From positions 186,001-250,000 of the forward strand of contig NZ_QJKD01000006.1 of assembly GCF_003201875.1 (NCBI RefSeq): a stretch of DNA of 64,000 nucleotides, in the 5' to 3' direction. The DNA comes from Hungatella effluvii (lineage in GTDB: Bacteria; Bacillota; Clostridia; Lachnospirales; Lachnospiraceae). Below the pieces are notes generated by a model. It was not told where the DNA came from and did no database searches. It worked only from the letters and a program-made list of their open reading frames with translations. Numbering within the stretch: the stretch's first letter is position 1; each line of letters begins with the position of its first letter. Below are positions 24,825-33,488 of this stretch, piece after piece. Both the position numbers and the translations under genes were made by a program.

Positions 24825-24859
24825 AGAATACCAGATTTTCCCCTTCCGTTAAATTAACG
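24825..24859 (-). promoter_or_regulatory. Candidate promoter of the GH88/sulfatase operon with palindrome
   Basis: On the minus strand TATTCT (24825-24830) lies 16 bases from TTAACG (24847-24852), which is half of the perfect palindrome CGTTAAATTAACG (24847-24859). A weak promoter with an operator over the -35 box fits activation or repression by the adjacent YesN-type regulator. Confidence 0.45.
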
Positions 24860-24966
24860 ATTTTTATAATTCTGTTACTATTTTTCTGATTTGGGAAAAT
24901 GGAAAAGAGAAAAAATATATTATTTACAGATTCTTGTATTTTTTTCATATCAGGCCTTTCTGGCAA

Positions 24967-24995
24967 TTGAAATCCTGCTGTTTTATTAGTATGAT
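24967..24995 (+). promoter_or_regulatory. Promoter of the first kinase/response-regulator pair
   Basis: TTGAAA (24967-24972), a 17-base spacer and TATGAT (24990-24995) lie about 32 bases before the kinase start codon. Confidence 0.75.
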
Positions 24996-25026
24996 ATCCA
25001 TAAGAATGTGGAGAAAGGGATGGAAT

Positions 25027-26832
25027 ATGAATAAAGAAGAGAGACAGAAAAACGGGAAAATGCAGAAGACATTTCAGAAAAAACTGATCTTATATAATAT
25101 GCTGGTCATCATCTGTATCGCGAGCGCGGTAAGCTTCTATAACTATCGCTCCTATTGCCAGGATGTCATCATCAGCGAGACTAATAACTCCGCAAACCGT
25201 GTCCGCACCCTGTCTGAACGCCTGCAGGTTGCATACGATGAGATGGTGAATATCGTATTAAACTGCGCGGAGCGCAAGTCGCTGTTCTTCGCCACCACGC
25301 TGGACAGCCCAAACAAGCCTTATAATACCTCCATGGCCGTCTACGCCTCCGATGTGCTCCGGGATTTCTGTGCCATCTCCGGTTACAGCAGGTACATCAA
25401 TAAAATCGTTCTCTACCATAACGGTCTCGTCCTTCAGGCCGGGAATTCCTTCGGCGCGTCCATGGATGTGGAAAACATCATGAAAGCCCCATGGTTTTCC
25501 TCCCTTTTATACAGAGAGAACGCTCAATATACCCTCTCGCTGGAGGACAATCCGTTCAAGTCCGGCAAAGGCCGGTCCACAGTATCGAAGCTTCTTCCGC
25601 TTCTCCGGCCCCTCCAGTACAGCGCACGCAACAAGCCGGAAGAATCCTGGGTCTTTTTAGGGATCGCGCCCACCCTGTTCTCCGACACGTTAAAAAGTCT
25701 GCCTTCGGATGTCCTCGTATACGCGGTCACCGAGGGCGGGGATATCATCGCCTCCACCGACAGAGAACAGGAATTTGATACTTCCCCTATTATTTCCAGC
25801 CTCCTGGCTTCCAAAGAGCAGGAAGGCAATTACCAGATGAAGCTCCATCACGAAAACTGTGTGATTACCTATACGAAGCAGCCGGTCAGCGGCCTGCTTT
25901 TCTTTGAAATCCGGCCAGAGAGCCGGATGCAGCTGGATCACGGCGTCATCAGGAGAACCGTTCTGATCATATTTTTCTTCTGCATCGCCATCGGGCTCAC
26001 TCTCTCACTTCTGATCTCCCGCCAGTTAGGCGCGCCCATCAGCCGTCTGACGAAGCGCCTGGAGCTGATATCAAAGGGAGATTTCGAACCGGATCACTCC
26101 ATTGAGACGGACGATGAGATCGGTATGATCGGGCGGCAGATCAATCAGATGTCGGGACGCATCTCCAACCTTTTAGAGACCAGGGTGGAAAGTGAAAAAG
26201 AAAAAAAGGATCTGGAAATCAAGATGCTGCAGGCGCAGATCAATCCCCATTTCCTCTATAATACACTGGATTCCATCAAATGGATCGCCACCATGCAGAA
26301 AAACAGCGGAATCGTGTCCGTAGTCACGGCCCTCTCCTCGCTGTTAAAGAACATGGCGAAGGGCTTCAACGAGAAGGTCACGCTTCGTCAGGAGTTGGAT
26401 TTTCTTCAAAATTATGTTATTATTGAGAAGATTCGGTATATTGAACTGTTTGATATCGACATTATTGTCGATCAGGAGGAACTCTACGACGCGAGGATCA
26501 TCAAGCTGACGCTGCAGCCCATTGTGGAAAACGCCATCTTCAGCGGTATTGAGCCCAGCGGGCGCACCGGTCTCATCACGATCCGCGTATGGGTCAAGGC
26601 CGGCGTCCTGCACATATCCGTCACGGACAACGGCATCGGTATTTCTCCGGAAAACATTGAAAAACTGCTGACCGATACATCCAGAATTACCCGCAGCAAC
26701 ATGAGCGGCATCGGTCTTCCCAATGTAGACCGCAGGTTTAAACTGGTCTATGGCGAGGATTACGGCCTTACGATTGAAAGTGTAGTTGATCAGTATACCA
26801 CTATTACCATAACGCTGCCGCTGGAATTTTAG
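25027..26832 (+). CDS. Sensor histidine kinase, YesM type
   Basis: The 601-residue kinase has an N-terminal membrane span (ILYNMLVIICIASAVSF), an extracellular Cache-like sensor of about 270 residues, and a second span (VLIIFFFCIAIGLTLSLLI). A HAMP domain and a His_kinase domain follow, with the phospho-acceptor in QINPHFLYNTL (His408). The HATPase has DNGIGIS and SGIGLPN boxes. I use ATG 25027 because the longer frame would put a hydrophobic odd sequence before it and lacks a ribosome site. It diverges from the sugar-binding protein gene and should sense the sugar or its loaded binding protein. Confidence 0.92.
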   Translation: MNKEERQKNGKMQKTFQKKLILYNMLVIICIASAVSFYNYRSYCQDVIISETNNSANRVRTLSERLQVAYDEMVNIVLNCAERKSLFFATTLDSPNKPYNTSMAVYASDVLRDFCAISGYSRYINKIVLYHNGLVLQAGNSFGASMDVENIMKAPWFSSLLYRENAQYTLSLEDNPFKSGKGRSTVSKLLPLLRPLQYSARNKPEESWVFLGIAPTLFSDTLKSLPSDVLVYAVTEGGDIIASTDREQEFDTSPIISSLLASKEQEGNYQMKLHHENCVITYTKQPVSGLLFFEIRPESRMQLDHGVIRRTVLIIFFFCIAIGLTLSLLISRQLGAPISRLTKRLELISKGDFEPDHSIETDDEIGMIGRQINQMSGRISNLLETRVESEKEKKDLEIKMLQAQINPHFLYNTLDSIKWIATMQKNSGIVSVVTALSSLLKNMAKGFNEKVTLRQELDFLQNYVIIEKIRYIELFDIDIIVDQEELYDARIIKLTLQPIVENAIFSGIEPSGRTGLITIRVWVKAGVLHISVTDNGIGISPENIEKLLTDTSRITRSNMSGIGLPNVDRRFKLVYGEDYGLTIESVVDQYTTITITLPLEF

Positions 26833-26860
26833 AGGCTGGCCGCAGGGAGGAAAGTAAAAT

Positions 26861-28465
26861 ATGTACAGAGTTATTATCGTGGACGATGAACCGCTCATCC
26901 TGGCTGGTATTGCATCTCTTATCACCTGGGAGGAGTATGACTGTACCATCATCGGCAAGGCCACCAACGGCCCGTCCGCTTTCGATATGATCATGGAACT
27001 GAAGCCGGATATTGTCATCACCGATATCCGGATGCCAGTGTTAAACGGACTGGAGCTGGTGGAGAAATGCAAGGACGAAGGCTGTACCTTCTCCTTCATC
27101 GTGCTGACGAATTTAGAGGAGTTTCATCTCGTTCGGAAGGCGCTCTCTCTGGGGGCCTCCGACTATCTCGTCAAGCTGGATTTGAATGAGGAAGCGCTTG
27201 CCGCCTCCCTGGCGCGGGCCAAAGACGCCTGCGAACTGCTTGTAAGCCAGAAGCAGCATCAGCTGCTGAATGATCTGATAAAAGACAATCAGGAGAATTT
27301 GTCAAAGAACTATTTAAGCCAGCTTCTGCTGTCCGGGAACGCCCCGGAAGTGCCGGATAAGGTGAAGGAGGAGTATCCGGAACCATTTCTTCTCCTCTTC
27401 TCCATAAGCCCTATCAATATCGCGTTTGAGACGGATGACGATCCTTACGATTTCCATCAGATCAGCAAACAGCTGATGGACATCCTGGGCGGAATCGCCA
27501 CCAGAACCTTCCTGCGCCACACGCTTCTGGAGTTCCGGACGGATACGTACTTACTGGCCGCTTCCTTAAAGGATGGCGATGTATTTGAGACGGTTGTATC
27601 GGAGTTCTGTCAGAAGATGGCGGTGGCTCTAAAGACGTATTTCGAGTTCAGCGCCGTATTCGGTGTGAGTACAAGGAAAACGGAGATTCCGCTTCTCACG
27701 GAGGCGCTGGCGGAGGCGCAGACCGCGCTGGAAGTCTACTATTTCGAGTCCAGCTCTCCGGTGGTCTTCTACCAGGGGCAGAGGTATCACATGAGCCGGG
27801 CAAAGGATTTCAATATCAATATTTTCAAAAAAGATTTATCCGCCGCGATCGCGCAGAATGACAGCGATAAGCTGGCGGCCGTCTTTGAACAGATCATCAC
27901 CCTGTTTAAGGAAAACCAGCCGGGCAAGGAGCAGGCGGCCAGCGCATGCATCAACCTCTATACGTATCTGTATTCCTATTTTGAGAGCGCGGACAACAGC
28001 TACGGCGATATCTTTCCTTACGCCATCAATGTGGCGGGCCGGCTCTATCAGTTTAACAGCCTGGCCGATATACTGACATGGCTTCAAAGCTTTTGCAGCA
28101 AGCTCTGCCGCCTGTTGAATGACCGCAAATCCACCCGTTCCGACAAGCTGGTGGAGCAGGCCAGGGCCTATGTGGACGAGCATTATATGGAAAAGCTGAC
28201 CCTGGCCGATATCGCGGACAGTCTGAATATCAGCGCCGGCCATTTGAGCAATACCTTCAAAAAGCTGACCGGCAGCACCCTGTCCGATTATATCGCCACG
28301 GTGAAAATCGAACATGCCAAGGAACTGATCGATACCCACCAGTATCTGATGTACGAGATTTCAGATATGCTGGGGTTCGACAACCCCTATTATTTCAGCA
28401 AGGTATTTAAGAAGGTGACGGGAATCTCGCCCAGAGAACATGAAAACAGGACGCCTGCCTCGTAA
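26861..28465 (+). CDS. Response regulator with AraC-type DNA-binding domain, YesN type
   Basis: The 534-residue regulator has an N-terminal receiver with VDDEPL and phospho-acceptor Asp55 (ITDIRMP), a middle region of unknown fold (about 130-420), and two C-terminal AraC helix-turn-helix motifs. The first is LTLADIADSLNISAGHLSN; the second is the MLGFDNPYYFSKVFKKVTG segment. It follows the kinase by 28 bases. Such pairs usually activate the neighbouring transport operon. A strong terminator follows. Confidence 0.92.
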   Translation: MYRVIIVDDEPLILAGIASLITWEEYDCTIIGKATNGPSAFDMIMELKPDIVITDIRMPVLNGLELVEKCKDEGCTFSFIVLTNLEEFHLVRKALSLGASDYLVKLDLNEEALAASLARAKDACELLVSQKQHQLLNDLIKDNQENLSKNYLSQLLLSGNAPEVPDKVKEEYPEPFLLLFSISPINIAFETDDDPYDFHQISKQLMDILGGIATRTFLRHTLLEFRTDTYLLAASLKDGDVFETVVSEFCQKMAVALKTYFEFSAVFGVSTRKTEIPLLTEALAEAQTALEVYYFESSSPVVFYQGQRYHMSRAKDFNINIFKKDLSAAIAQNDSDKLAAVFEQIITLFKENQPGKEQAASACINLYTYLYSYFESADNSYGDIFPYAINVAGRLYQFNSLADILTWLQSFCSKLCRLLNDRKSTRSDKLVEQARAYVDEHYMEKLTLADIADSLNISAGHLSNTFKKLTGSTLSDYIATVKIEHAKELIDTHQYLMYEISDMLGFDNPYYFSKVFKKVTGISPREHENRTPAS

Positions 28466-28497
28466 AAACCGGCTCATAAAACCTGTCTCATAAAACG

Positions 28498-28556
28498 GCG
28501 GGGGCGTCTCCGGTACCATACGTTTGCAGTATGGACTGGAGACGCCCCCGCTTTTT
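28498..28556 (+). terminator. Terminator after the first two-component pair
   Basis: A 14-bp perfect stem, GCGGGGGCGTCTCC (28498-28511) with GGAGACGCCCCCGC (28538-28551), has an inner CCATAC/GTATGG stem and five T after it. The minus-strand side also shows a short T-run, so it may serve the convergent BlaR1-like gene. Confidence 0.93.
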
Positions 28557-28593
28557 CTAGCACAGCGTTGCATAAGTTCCGGTGAATTCTGCA

Positions 28594-30591
28594 CTAGAGG
28601 TCGTCGTCAGCGCCTGGGATCAGGAACAGGAAACTCTTCTTCCCTTCCTTGTAGGCCCGTTGGGCCAATTCCTCACACTGATAGGAGTTTAAGGCTTTTA
28701 CGGCGATCGCGAAAACCTGCTCCCGTCCGTCTTCGTAGGCTCTGTATGCGTATTTTATCTGGTTTTCCCCGGGGAGATCTGAAAACAGGATGGAAAAGAA
28801 AGCGATTTTTTCATCTTGATACGCCTGCTCTCCTGTCTCTTTTAAGAGATCCCCGTCTGCCTCATTAACGAGAATGCTGAAAAATGCGATCTGGTCATCC
28901 TGATAGGCTTTTTTCAGATACTGGCGCCTCTCCTCTGTCGTCAGAAATTCATCTGACAGGCTGAAACAGGGGATATTCTTCTCCCGATAAGCCCGGTCGA
29001 TCATCGTGTTCTGCGTCTTCTTCGATGCTTTTTCCAGCACAGCAGAATAGTAGTCTATCTTATTTCCCTCATAAAATTTAACGGCCAGCTCATCGTATGT
29101 CTCCTGGTAGGGACCGTCCACTCCCACCACGACCGGATTCGTCATGATGAAGTTTGTGACCCACTGATTGGTGGAAATCTCTTCTGTCCTGCGTTCCTCC
29201 AGAATGGCCAGACGAATGGCTTCCAGAACCTCCGGATCATCCGCATACTGTTTCATCTCTTCGATAAAGGACACCGTATATACGTCTCCAGCCGTGACCT
29301 GGCGGGTTGTCTGATACAGGGAGGAATCGTTGTTCCACGCCAGACGGATTCCGTACTTGTTTACGAAAAAGCCTGTGACTTTAAAGCTGTGCCGCCATTT
29401 TTTGCTTTCGGGATTCGCCGAATCGTTGAGCCAGGCATCCGTTCTCTCTGAACTTTTTTGCACCTGCAGGCCCGTCGTCTCCTGCGCTCCTGCTGAAAAA
29501 CCGCCGAGGGCCAGAAGTGAACCGGTTAAAAGTGCGGTTATCATGAGCGATGCCATCTTTTGAATTCTTGTGGTCTTTCTTGTCTTCATAACAGCCTCCA
29601 GTCTTTCTTTAAGCATATGGGTATTTTCACAGAGCGGCATGGAAACCGCGTGTCCGGCCGTTCCGGTTCCCTTCAAAGAGAAAAGGAGCGTATCGCCGTA
29701 GGCCATCCGCTGTTCCGCGGACAGGCCGGAAATCGCTTTCTCGTCGCAGGAAAGCTCACACGCGTGATCACATTCCCGGCGCATAAAATAGACGAGCGGG
29801 TTAAACCAGTGGATGGAGACAGCAAGCTGGATCATCCATTTATAGAGAATATCCTTCCGCCTGTAGTGAATCAGCTCGTGGCGGAAGATATCGTATAGCT
29901 CAGACGGCATAAGGTCGATCTCCGGAAGCAGAATGCAGGGCTTTAAAATCCCCGCCAGCATGGGAGAAAACGTTTCTTTGCAGTAATACACCGGGATCCT
30001 GCGCCGAATCTTCAATTCCAGCGCCACACTGCGGCAGATTCCGGCGGCCGCAGTGTCTTCTGCAGACACAGAGACCGACCGGAGAAGCTTTAAGCATCTG
30101 CGGTACGCGAAGATCTGGCGGCAGAAAATCAGCAGCGCGGGGATAGACCAGATGACCCACAGGAAGGAAAACGCCCGTGAGCCGACGGCGGCCATTGTAA
30201 CAGGATTACTGGAAGGCTTCTCCGGCCCGGGATCGTCTGCCATGAACGGTTCTTCCGGATCAGACATCTCGTCATCGGGCTGTGCGTAGCCATCATCCAT
30301 CGGAGAAATGGGAAACGTAGAAACCGGAACCGGAGAAATCTGATCTTCCGGAGCCATGATGGCAGAGATGCCTGCAGCCAGACACTCCGAACCCCACTCG
30401 GCGGCGCGGCCGATCATGCCGGGAGCCGGGGATAATGGAATCAGCAGTCTCACCACGGCCAGCAGCCAGATATAGTACTGCCATGTCTTGCTGAACCGGC
30501 GTTTCCACAGCGGCCGGCACAGGAGCAGTACGGCGATAATGACAGAGGCTGATAAAGAAACGGATAAGTAGAGGTAAAAAAGCTTCTGCAT
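28594..30591 (-). CDS. BlaR1/MecR1-like M56 metallopeptidase sensor with C-terminal repeats
   Basis: The 665-residue protein has four predicted N-terminal membrane spans and the zinc peptidase motif HELIH (near residue 237), with the third ligand in the RRECDHACELSCDE segment. A further span around residues 350-370 is followed by an outside domain. That domain is not a penicillin-binding fold. It ends in about six repeats of roughly 28 residues (about 503-665), each starting AY-x-D/E and containing an F-x-I core, for example AYQDEKIAFFSILF. In this family the peptidase relays a signal by cleaving the BlaI repressor. Its start overlaps the end of blaI. Confidence 0.88.
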   Translation of the reverse strand: MQKLFYLYLSVSLSASVIIAVLLLCRPLWKRRFSKTWQYYIWLLAVVRLLIPLSPAPGMIGRAAEWGSECLAAGISAIMAPEDQISPVPVSTFPISPMDDGYAQPDDEMSDPEEPFMADDPGPEKPSSNPVTMAAVGSRAFSFLWVIWSIPALLIFCRQIFAYRRCLKLLRSVSVSAEDTAAAGICRSVALELKIRRRIPVYYCKETFSPMLAGILKPCILLPEIDLMPSELYDIFRHELIHYRRKDILYKWMIQLAVSIHWFNPLVYFMRRECDHACELSCDEKAISGLSAEQRMAYGDTLLFSLKGTGTAGHAVSMPLCENTHMLKERLEAVMKTRKTTRIQKMASLMITALLTGSLLALGGFSAGAQETTGLQVQKSSERTDAWLNDSANPESKKWRHSFKVTGFFVNKYGIRLAWNNDSSLYQTTRQVTAGDVYTVSFIEEMKQYADDPEVLEAIRLAILEERRTEEISTNQWVTNFIMTNPVVVGVDGPYQETYDELAVKFYEGNKIDYYSAVLEKASKKTQNTMIDRAYREKNIPCFSLSDEFLTTEERRQYLKKAYQDDQIAFFSILVNEADGDLLKETGEQAYQDEKIAFFSILFSDLPGENQIKYAYRAYEDGREQVFAIAVKALNSYQCEELAQRAYKEGKKSFLFLIPGADDDL

Positions 30592-30977
30592 CAGGATTCC
30601 TCCTTACACTTCTCCCAGAACCGCTGCAGTTCATCCGCCGCTTCGGAGTCCAGCTGCTCCTGACCAAACAGGGAGGTGAGCAGATGCTTGACGCTGCCGT
30701 CGAAATATTCCCGTACAAACGTGTGGGCCTGCCCTGACAGATACTCTTCTCTCGTCACCGCGGCCGTATATTCGCTCATTCTGCCGCGGCGGGTGGAAAT
30801 GATAAATCCCTTTTCAATTAGACGGGTGATAAAGGTGCGAATCGTGGTCCGCTTCCAGCCCCGCCCGTTCTCTTCTGCTTTTTCTAACAGCTCGGCGATA
30901 TAAATGGATCCGCCGCTATTCCAGATAATTTCCATAATTTCTTTTTCCGCATCGGACATTCCCTGTATCTCTTCCAT
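30591..30977 (-). CDS. BlaI/MecI/CopY family transcriptional repressor
   Basis: The 128-residue protein has the BlaI winged helix domain, with MSDAEKEIMEIIW at the N-terminus and WKRTTIRTFITRLIEKGF as the recognition region, and a C-terminal dimer and cleavage region. It represses its own operon until cut by the M56 protein encoded next. Two TACAT-N-ATGTA operators lie in its promoter. The stop codon overlaps the start of the M56 gene (TGATG). Confidence 0.93.
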   Translation of the reverse strand: MEEIQGMSDAEKEIMEIIWNSGGSIYIAELLEKAEENGRGWKRTTIRTFITRLIEKGFIISTRRGRMSEYTAAVTREEYLSGQAHTFVREYFDGSVKHLLTSLFGQEQLDSEAADELQRFWEKCKEES

Positions 30978-30996
30978 AATGGCACCTCTTTTTTAT

Positions 30997-31047
30997 TACA
31001 TGATGTAGTCATATCTTGATATTACATCATGTAGTCATTAATGTCAA
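30997..31047 (-). promoter_or_regulatory. blaI promoter with twin BlaI-type operators
   Basis: On the minus strand TTGACA (31042-31047), a 17-base spacer and TAATAT (31019-31024) form a near-consensus promoter. The operator TACATCATGTA (31023-31033) overlaps the -10 box and spacer, and a second, TACATGATGTA (30997-31007), lies 26 bases downstream, between the start site and the gene. Confidence 0.88.
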
Positions 31048-31078
31048 CACCATTGTGGAAAATAACGGCCGGATGCAT

Positions 31079-31111
31079 AAAAGGCCGGGACGCACAATAA
31101 GCGTCCCGGCC
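31079..31111 (-). terminator. Terminator of the nitroreductase-like gene
   Basis: An 11-bp perfect stem, GGCCGGGACGC (31083-31093) with GCGTCCCGGCC (31101-31111), has a 7-base loop and is followed on the minus strand by TTTTAT. Confidence 0.88.
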
Positions 31112-31132
31112 TGCTGAAATCATTGATATCTG

Positions 31133-31990
31133 TTACAGACTGCAGTATCCGACGATCTCACAGTCTGCCGGCAGTTCATACCCGTTCAGACTGCCGATGG
31201 CCCACTCTGTCGGGAATGGACGGCGCTCGTCGAGAACCGCCGCAAAATTCAGCATGACAGCTCCACAGTTTAATCTGGCGTCGAGTTCTCCGGTCATGGA
31301 GTCCATCATCTTCACCAGGATTGCTTTTCCGTCTGCCAGAAGGAGGCGGAAGGACTGGCGGTTTAAAAAGGTAGGCGCGTAGCTTGCCGCATATAATGCC
31401 TCTCTGAGACCGTCGTCGATATACATCTCATCTAAATCGGCTTCTTTTCCCCATACATCGCCGTATACCATCTGTGCAAGTGAAATCTTCGGGGCAAGAT
31501 GGCCCTCTCTCGTGATGACATCCACATCGGAAATACTTCTGATATGCAGTCTCGTTAAGCTTCTCTCTTTTTTTCCATAACCAAAGGCTGTGACGGCCGC
31601 CACCTTTTTGCCGTCCCCGATCTTTAACGCCGCCCGGAGCGCCGGATCGTCGTCAACCGTCAGCCAGCAGCTGTCGAGTCCCATGTCGGTCATGTGAAGA
31701 ATCATATCTTCATTCATATAGCCGGCGTTTTCAAGATATCCCGGCTTCACTTCCGACAGGAGAAGCAGGTAGGCCGGCGCCTCGAACGTAAGGCCTTCGT
31801 ATCCGGCATTCCCCTGAAGCTGGGCGCATTCTGATCCATCGAGTATAATCATGTCTGTGCTGATATCTGGTACAAGACGCCTGCATTCTGCGAAACATTT
31901 TGTGAGTGCTGCTTTCAGTTCCCCGGATACTGGTTTGTCCGTAAATTCTCTGATTGATTTTCTGGCTTCCGCCGCTTTTCTGTAATCCAT
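31133..31990 (-). CDS. Nitroreductase-like flavoprotein
   Basis: The 285-residue protein resembles the putative TM-type nitroreductases: AEARKSIREFTDKPVSGELKAAL at the start is the FMN-binding arginine region, and HMTDMGLDSCWLTV in the middle fits the fold. A second, less typical half (about residues 165-285) repeats the fold in part, as in the longer TM1586-like members. The electron acceptor is unknown. It is a single-gene unit between two terminated operons. Confidence 0.8.
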   Translation of the reverse strand: MDYRKAAEARKSIREFTDKPVSGELKAALTKCFAECRRLVPDISTDMIILDGSECAQLQGNAGYEGLTFEAPAYLLLLSEVKPGYLENAGYMNEDMILHMTDMGLDSCWLTVDDDPALRAALKIGDGKKVAAVTAFGYGKKERSLTRLHIRSISDVDVITREGHLAPKISLAQMVYGDVWGKEADLDEMYIDDGLREALYAASYAPTFLNRQSFRLLLADGKAILVKMMDSMTGELDARLNCGAVMLNFAAVLDERRPFPTEWAIGSLNGYELPADCEIVGYCSL

Positions 31991-32052
31991 ATTGCCCTCC
32001 TTGTTTTGTCATTCTTTTTTTATTATAACACTGCCCTTCCTGTCGGGCAAGA

Positions 32053-33486
32053 CTAATGCCTGCGCTTCTTTCCGGAAGAGCCCTTACGTTTGGCAAGCAG
32101 GGCCTCGAATTCTTCCGCCGAACAGCCGGATTCCTGCATCCACTGCTCTCTGCGGTGTTTTCTCACGGCAGCGACTCTCGCCTCCCTGATTTTCTGCCTC
32201 TTTAAGAAGAACAGAATACCACATGCGACGGCGGCCAGTGCAGCGGCAGCTCCGGCAGCCAGGAGCCAGCCGCGGGACAGATTCATCAGGAAACGCCCGC
32301 TGGGGGCGGCCTGGTCTGACAGGCCTTCCGGAACGGCGGATCTGGTGAGACGGCTCCTGACCGCGGGATTTGGGGTGATCCAGGCGTGGCCGACCGTCCG
32401 CTCTCCGTATAAGTAATTGACCGTGACCACGGTTCCCGACGGAGTCAGGGACGTCTCATCATAGCTCACAATGGGAACGACGGCAGACAGATCCGCCTCC
32501 TTCGGCAGCACGATCCGGCTGTTCTGGTTCAGCAGAAGAAGCGACTGATCCGTATTGGAATCCGAGTAGGTCAGATGATTCTCCGGTACGAGACTGCCTT
32601 CATAGTCGGTAAGCTTCATGGACTGAAAGCGGCTGAAACCGAAATCCAGCAGCTTTTTCGTATCGGTATAATGTGTCTGATGGCCGTTTAAAATGACAGC
32701 GATCAGCGTCATATCGTCTTTCTTTGCATAGGTCACCAGCGTATTGCCGGCCAGCGAAGTAAATCCGGTTTTCCCGCCGAAAACCCTGGAATCATAGGCG
32801 GCATCGTTCTTCTTAAGCATCTTGTGACCCGGTGAGATCGTCTGTCCCTCGGGAGCCTTCTGGGAGGGCGGAATCTTATAGACTCTCGTTCCCATGATTT
32901 CAACGATCTCGGGATAATTCAGCGCCGCCCGGGCGATCAAGGCCATATCGTAGGCCGTCGTGTAATGCTCCGGATCATTCAAACCGCTGGGATTAACGAA
33001 ATTAGACCCGGTACAGCCAAGTGCCTCTGCCTTTTGATTCATCAGCTTTGCAAATTCTTCCGTGCTTCCGGCCGCATGCTCAGCCAGCGCATTGGCCACC
33101 TCATTGGCAGAATGCAGGATCAGGCCGTACAGGCTGTCCTTCACCGACATCCGGTCGCCTGTATCCATGCTCAGGCTCTTGCTCCCCTGTTCCACGTTGT
33201 AGACCGCATTCTGTGAGAATTCCACCGTTTCATCCAGTTTACAGCGGTCCAGCACTACCTGGGCCGTCAGAAGCTTCGTGATGCTGGCCGGATAATACGC
33301 CTCGTTGATATTCTTTCCATAAAGGATCGTTCCGGTCTCCGCGTCCATCAGGATTCCGCCATCCGCCTCGATGGCCACCTCGGACGGCCAGTCTGCCGCC
33401 CCGTACGCTGTCATGGGCATGAGGCTCGCAAATACCACTGCCAGACAGAGTACTAAATAACTCCAAATGTTCTTTTTAGGCCGCAT
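32053..33486 (-). CDS. D-alanyl-D-alanine carboxypeptidase (low-molecular-weight PBP, DacF type)
   Basis: The enzyme trims the terminal D-Ala from peptidoglycan stem peptides. The 477-residue product has a signal peptide (SYLVLCLAVVFASLMPMTAYG), then the active-site motifs SITK (S-x-x-K), SANE (S-x-N) and KTGFT (K-T-G) of an S11 peptidase. Near the C-terminus a membrane span (LLAAGAAAALAAVACGILFFL) anchors it, and a basic Arg/Lys tail follows. I take ATG 33486, eight bases after AGGAG. It follows yaaA with a 2-base gap. Paralogues such as dacB cannot be excluded. Confidence 0.93.
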   Translation of the reverse strand: MRPKKNIWSYLVLCLAVVFASLMPMTAYGAADWPSEVAIEADGGILMDAETGTILYGKNINEAYYPASITKLLTAQVVLDRCKLDETVEFSQNAVYNVEQGSKSLSMDTGDRMSVKDSLYGLILHSANEVANALAEHAAGSTEEFAKLMNQKAEALGCTGSNFVNPSGLNDPEHYTTAYDMALIARAALNYPEIVEIMGTRVYKIPPSQKAPEGQTISPGHKMLKKNDAAYDSRVFGGKTGFTSLAGNTLVTYAKKDDMTLIAVILNGHQTHYTDTKKLLDFGFSRFQSMKLTDYEGSLVPENHLTYSDSNTDQSLLLLNQNSRIVLPKEADLSAVVPIVSYDETSLTPSGTVVTVNYLYGERTVGHAWITPNPAVRSRLTRSAVPEGLSDQAAPSGRFLMNLSRGWLLAAGAAAALAAVACGILFFLKRQKIREARVAAVRKHRREQWMQESGCSAEEFEALLAKRKGSSGKKRRH

Positions 33487-33488
33487 AA

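Noticed and set aside
26344..27099. Open frame of 251 codons opposite the kinase and regulator genes
   Set aside because: It spans the junction of two clear genes on the other strand and has no family features.
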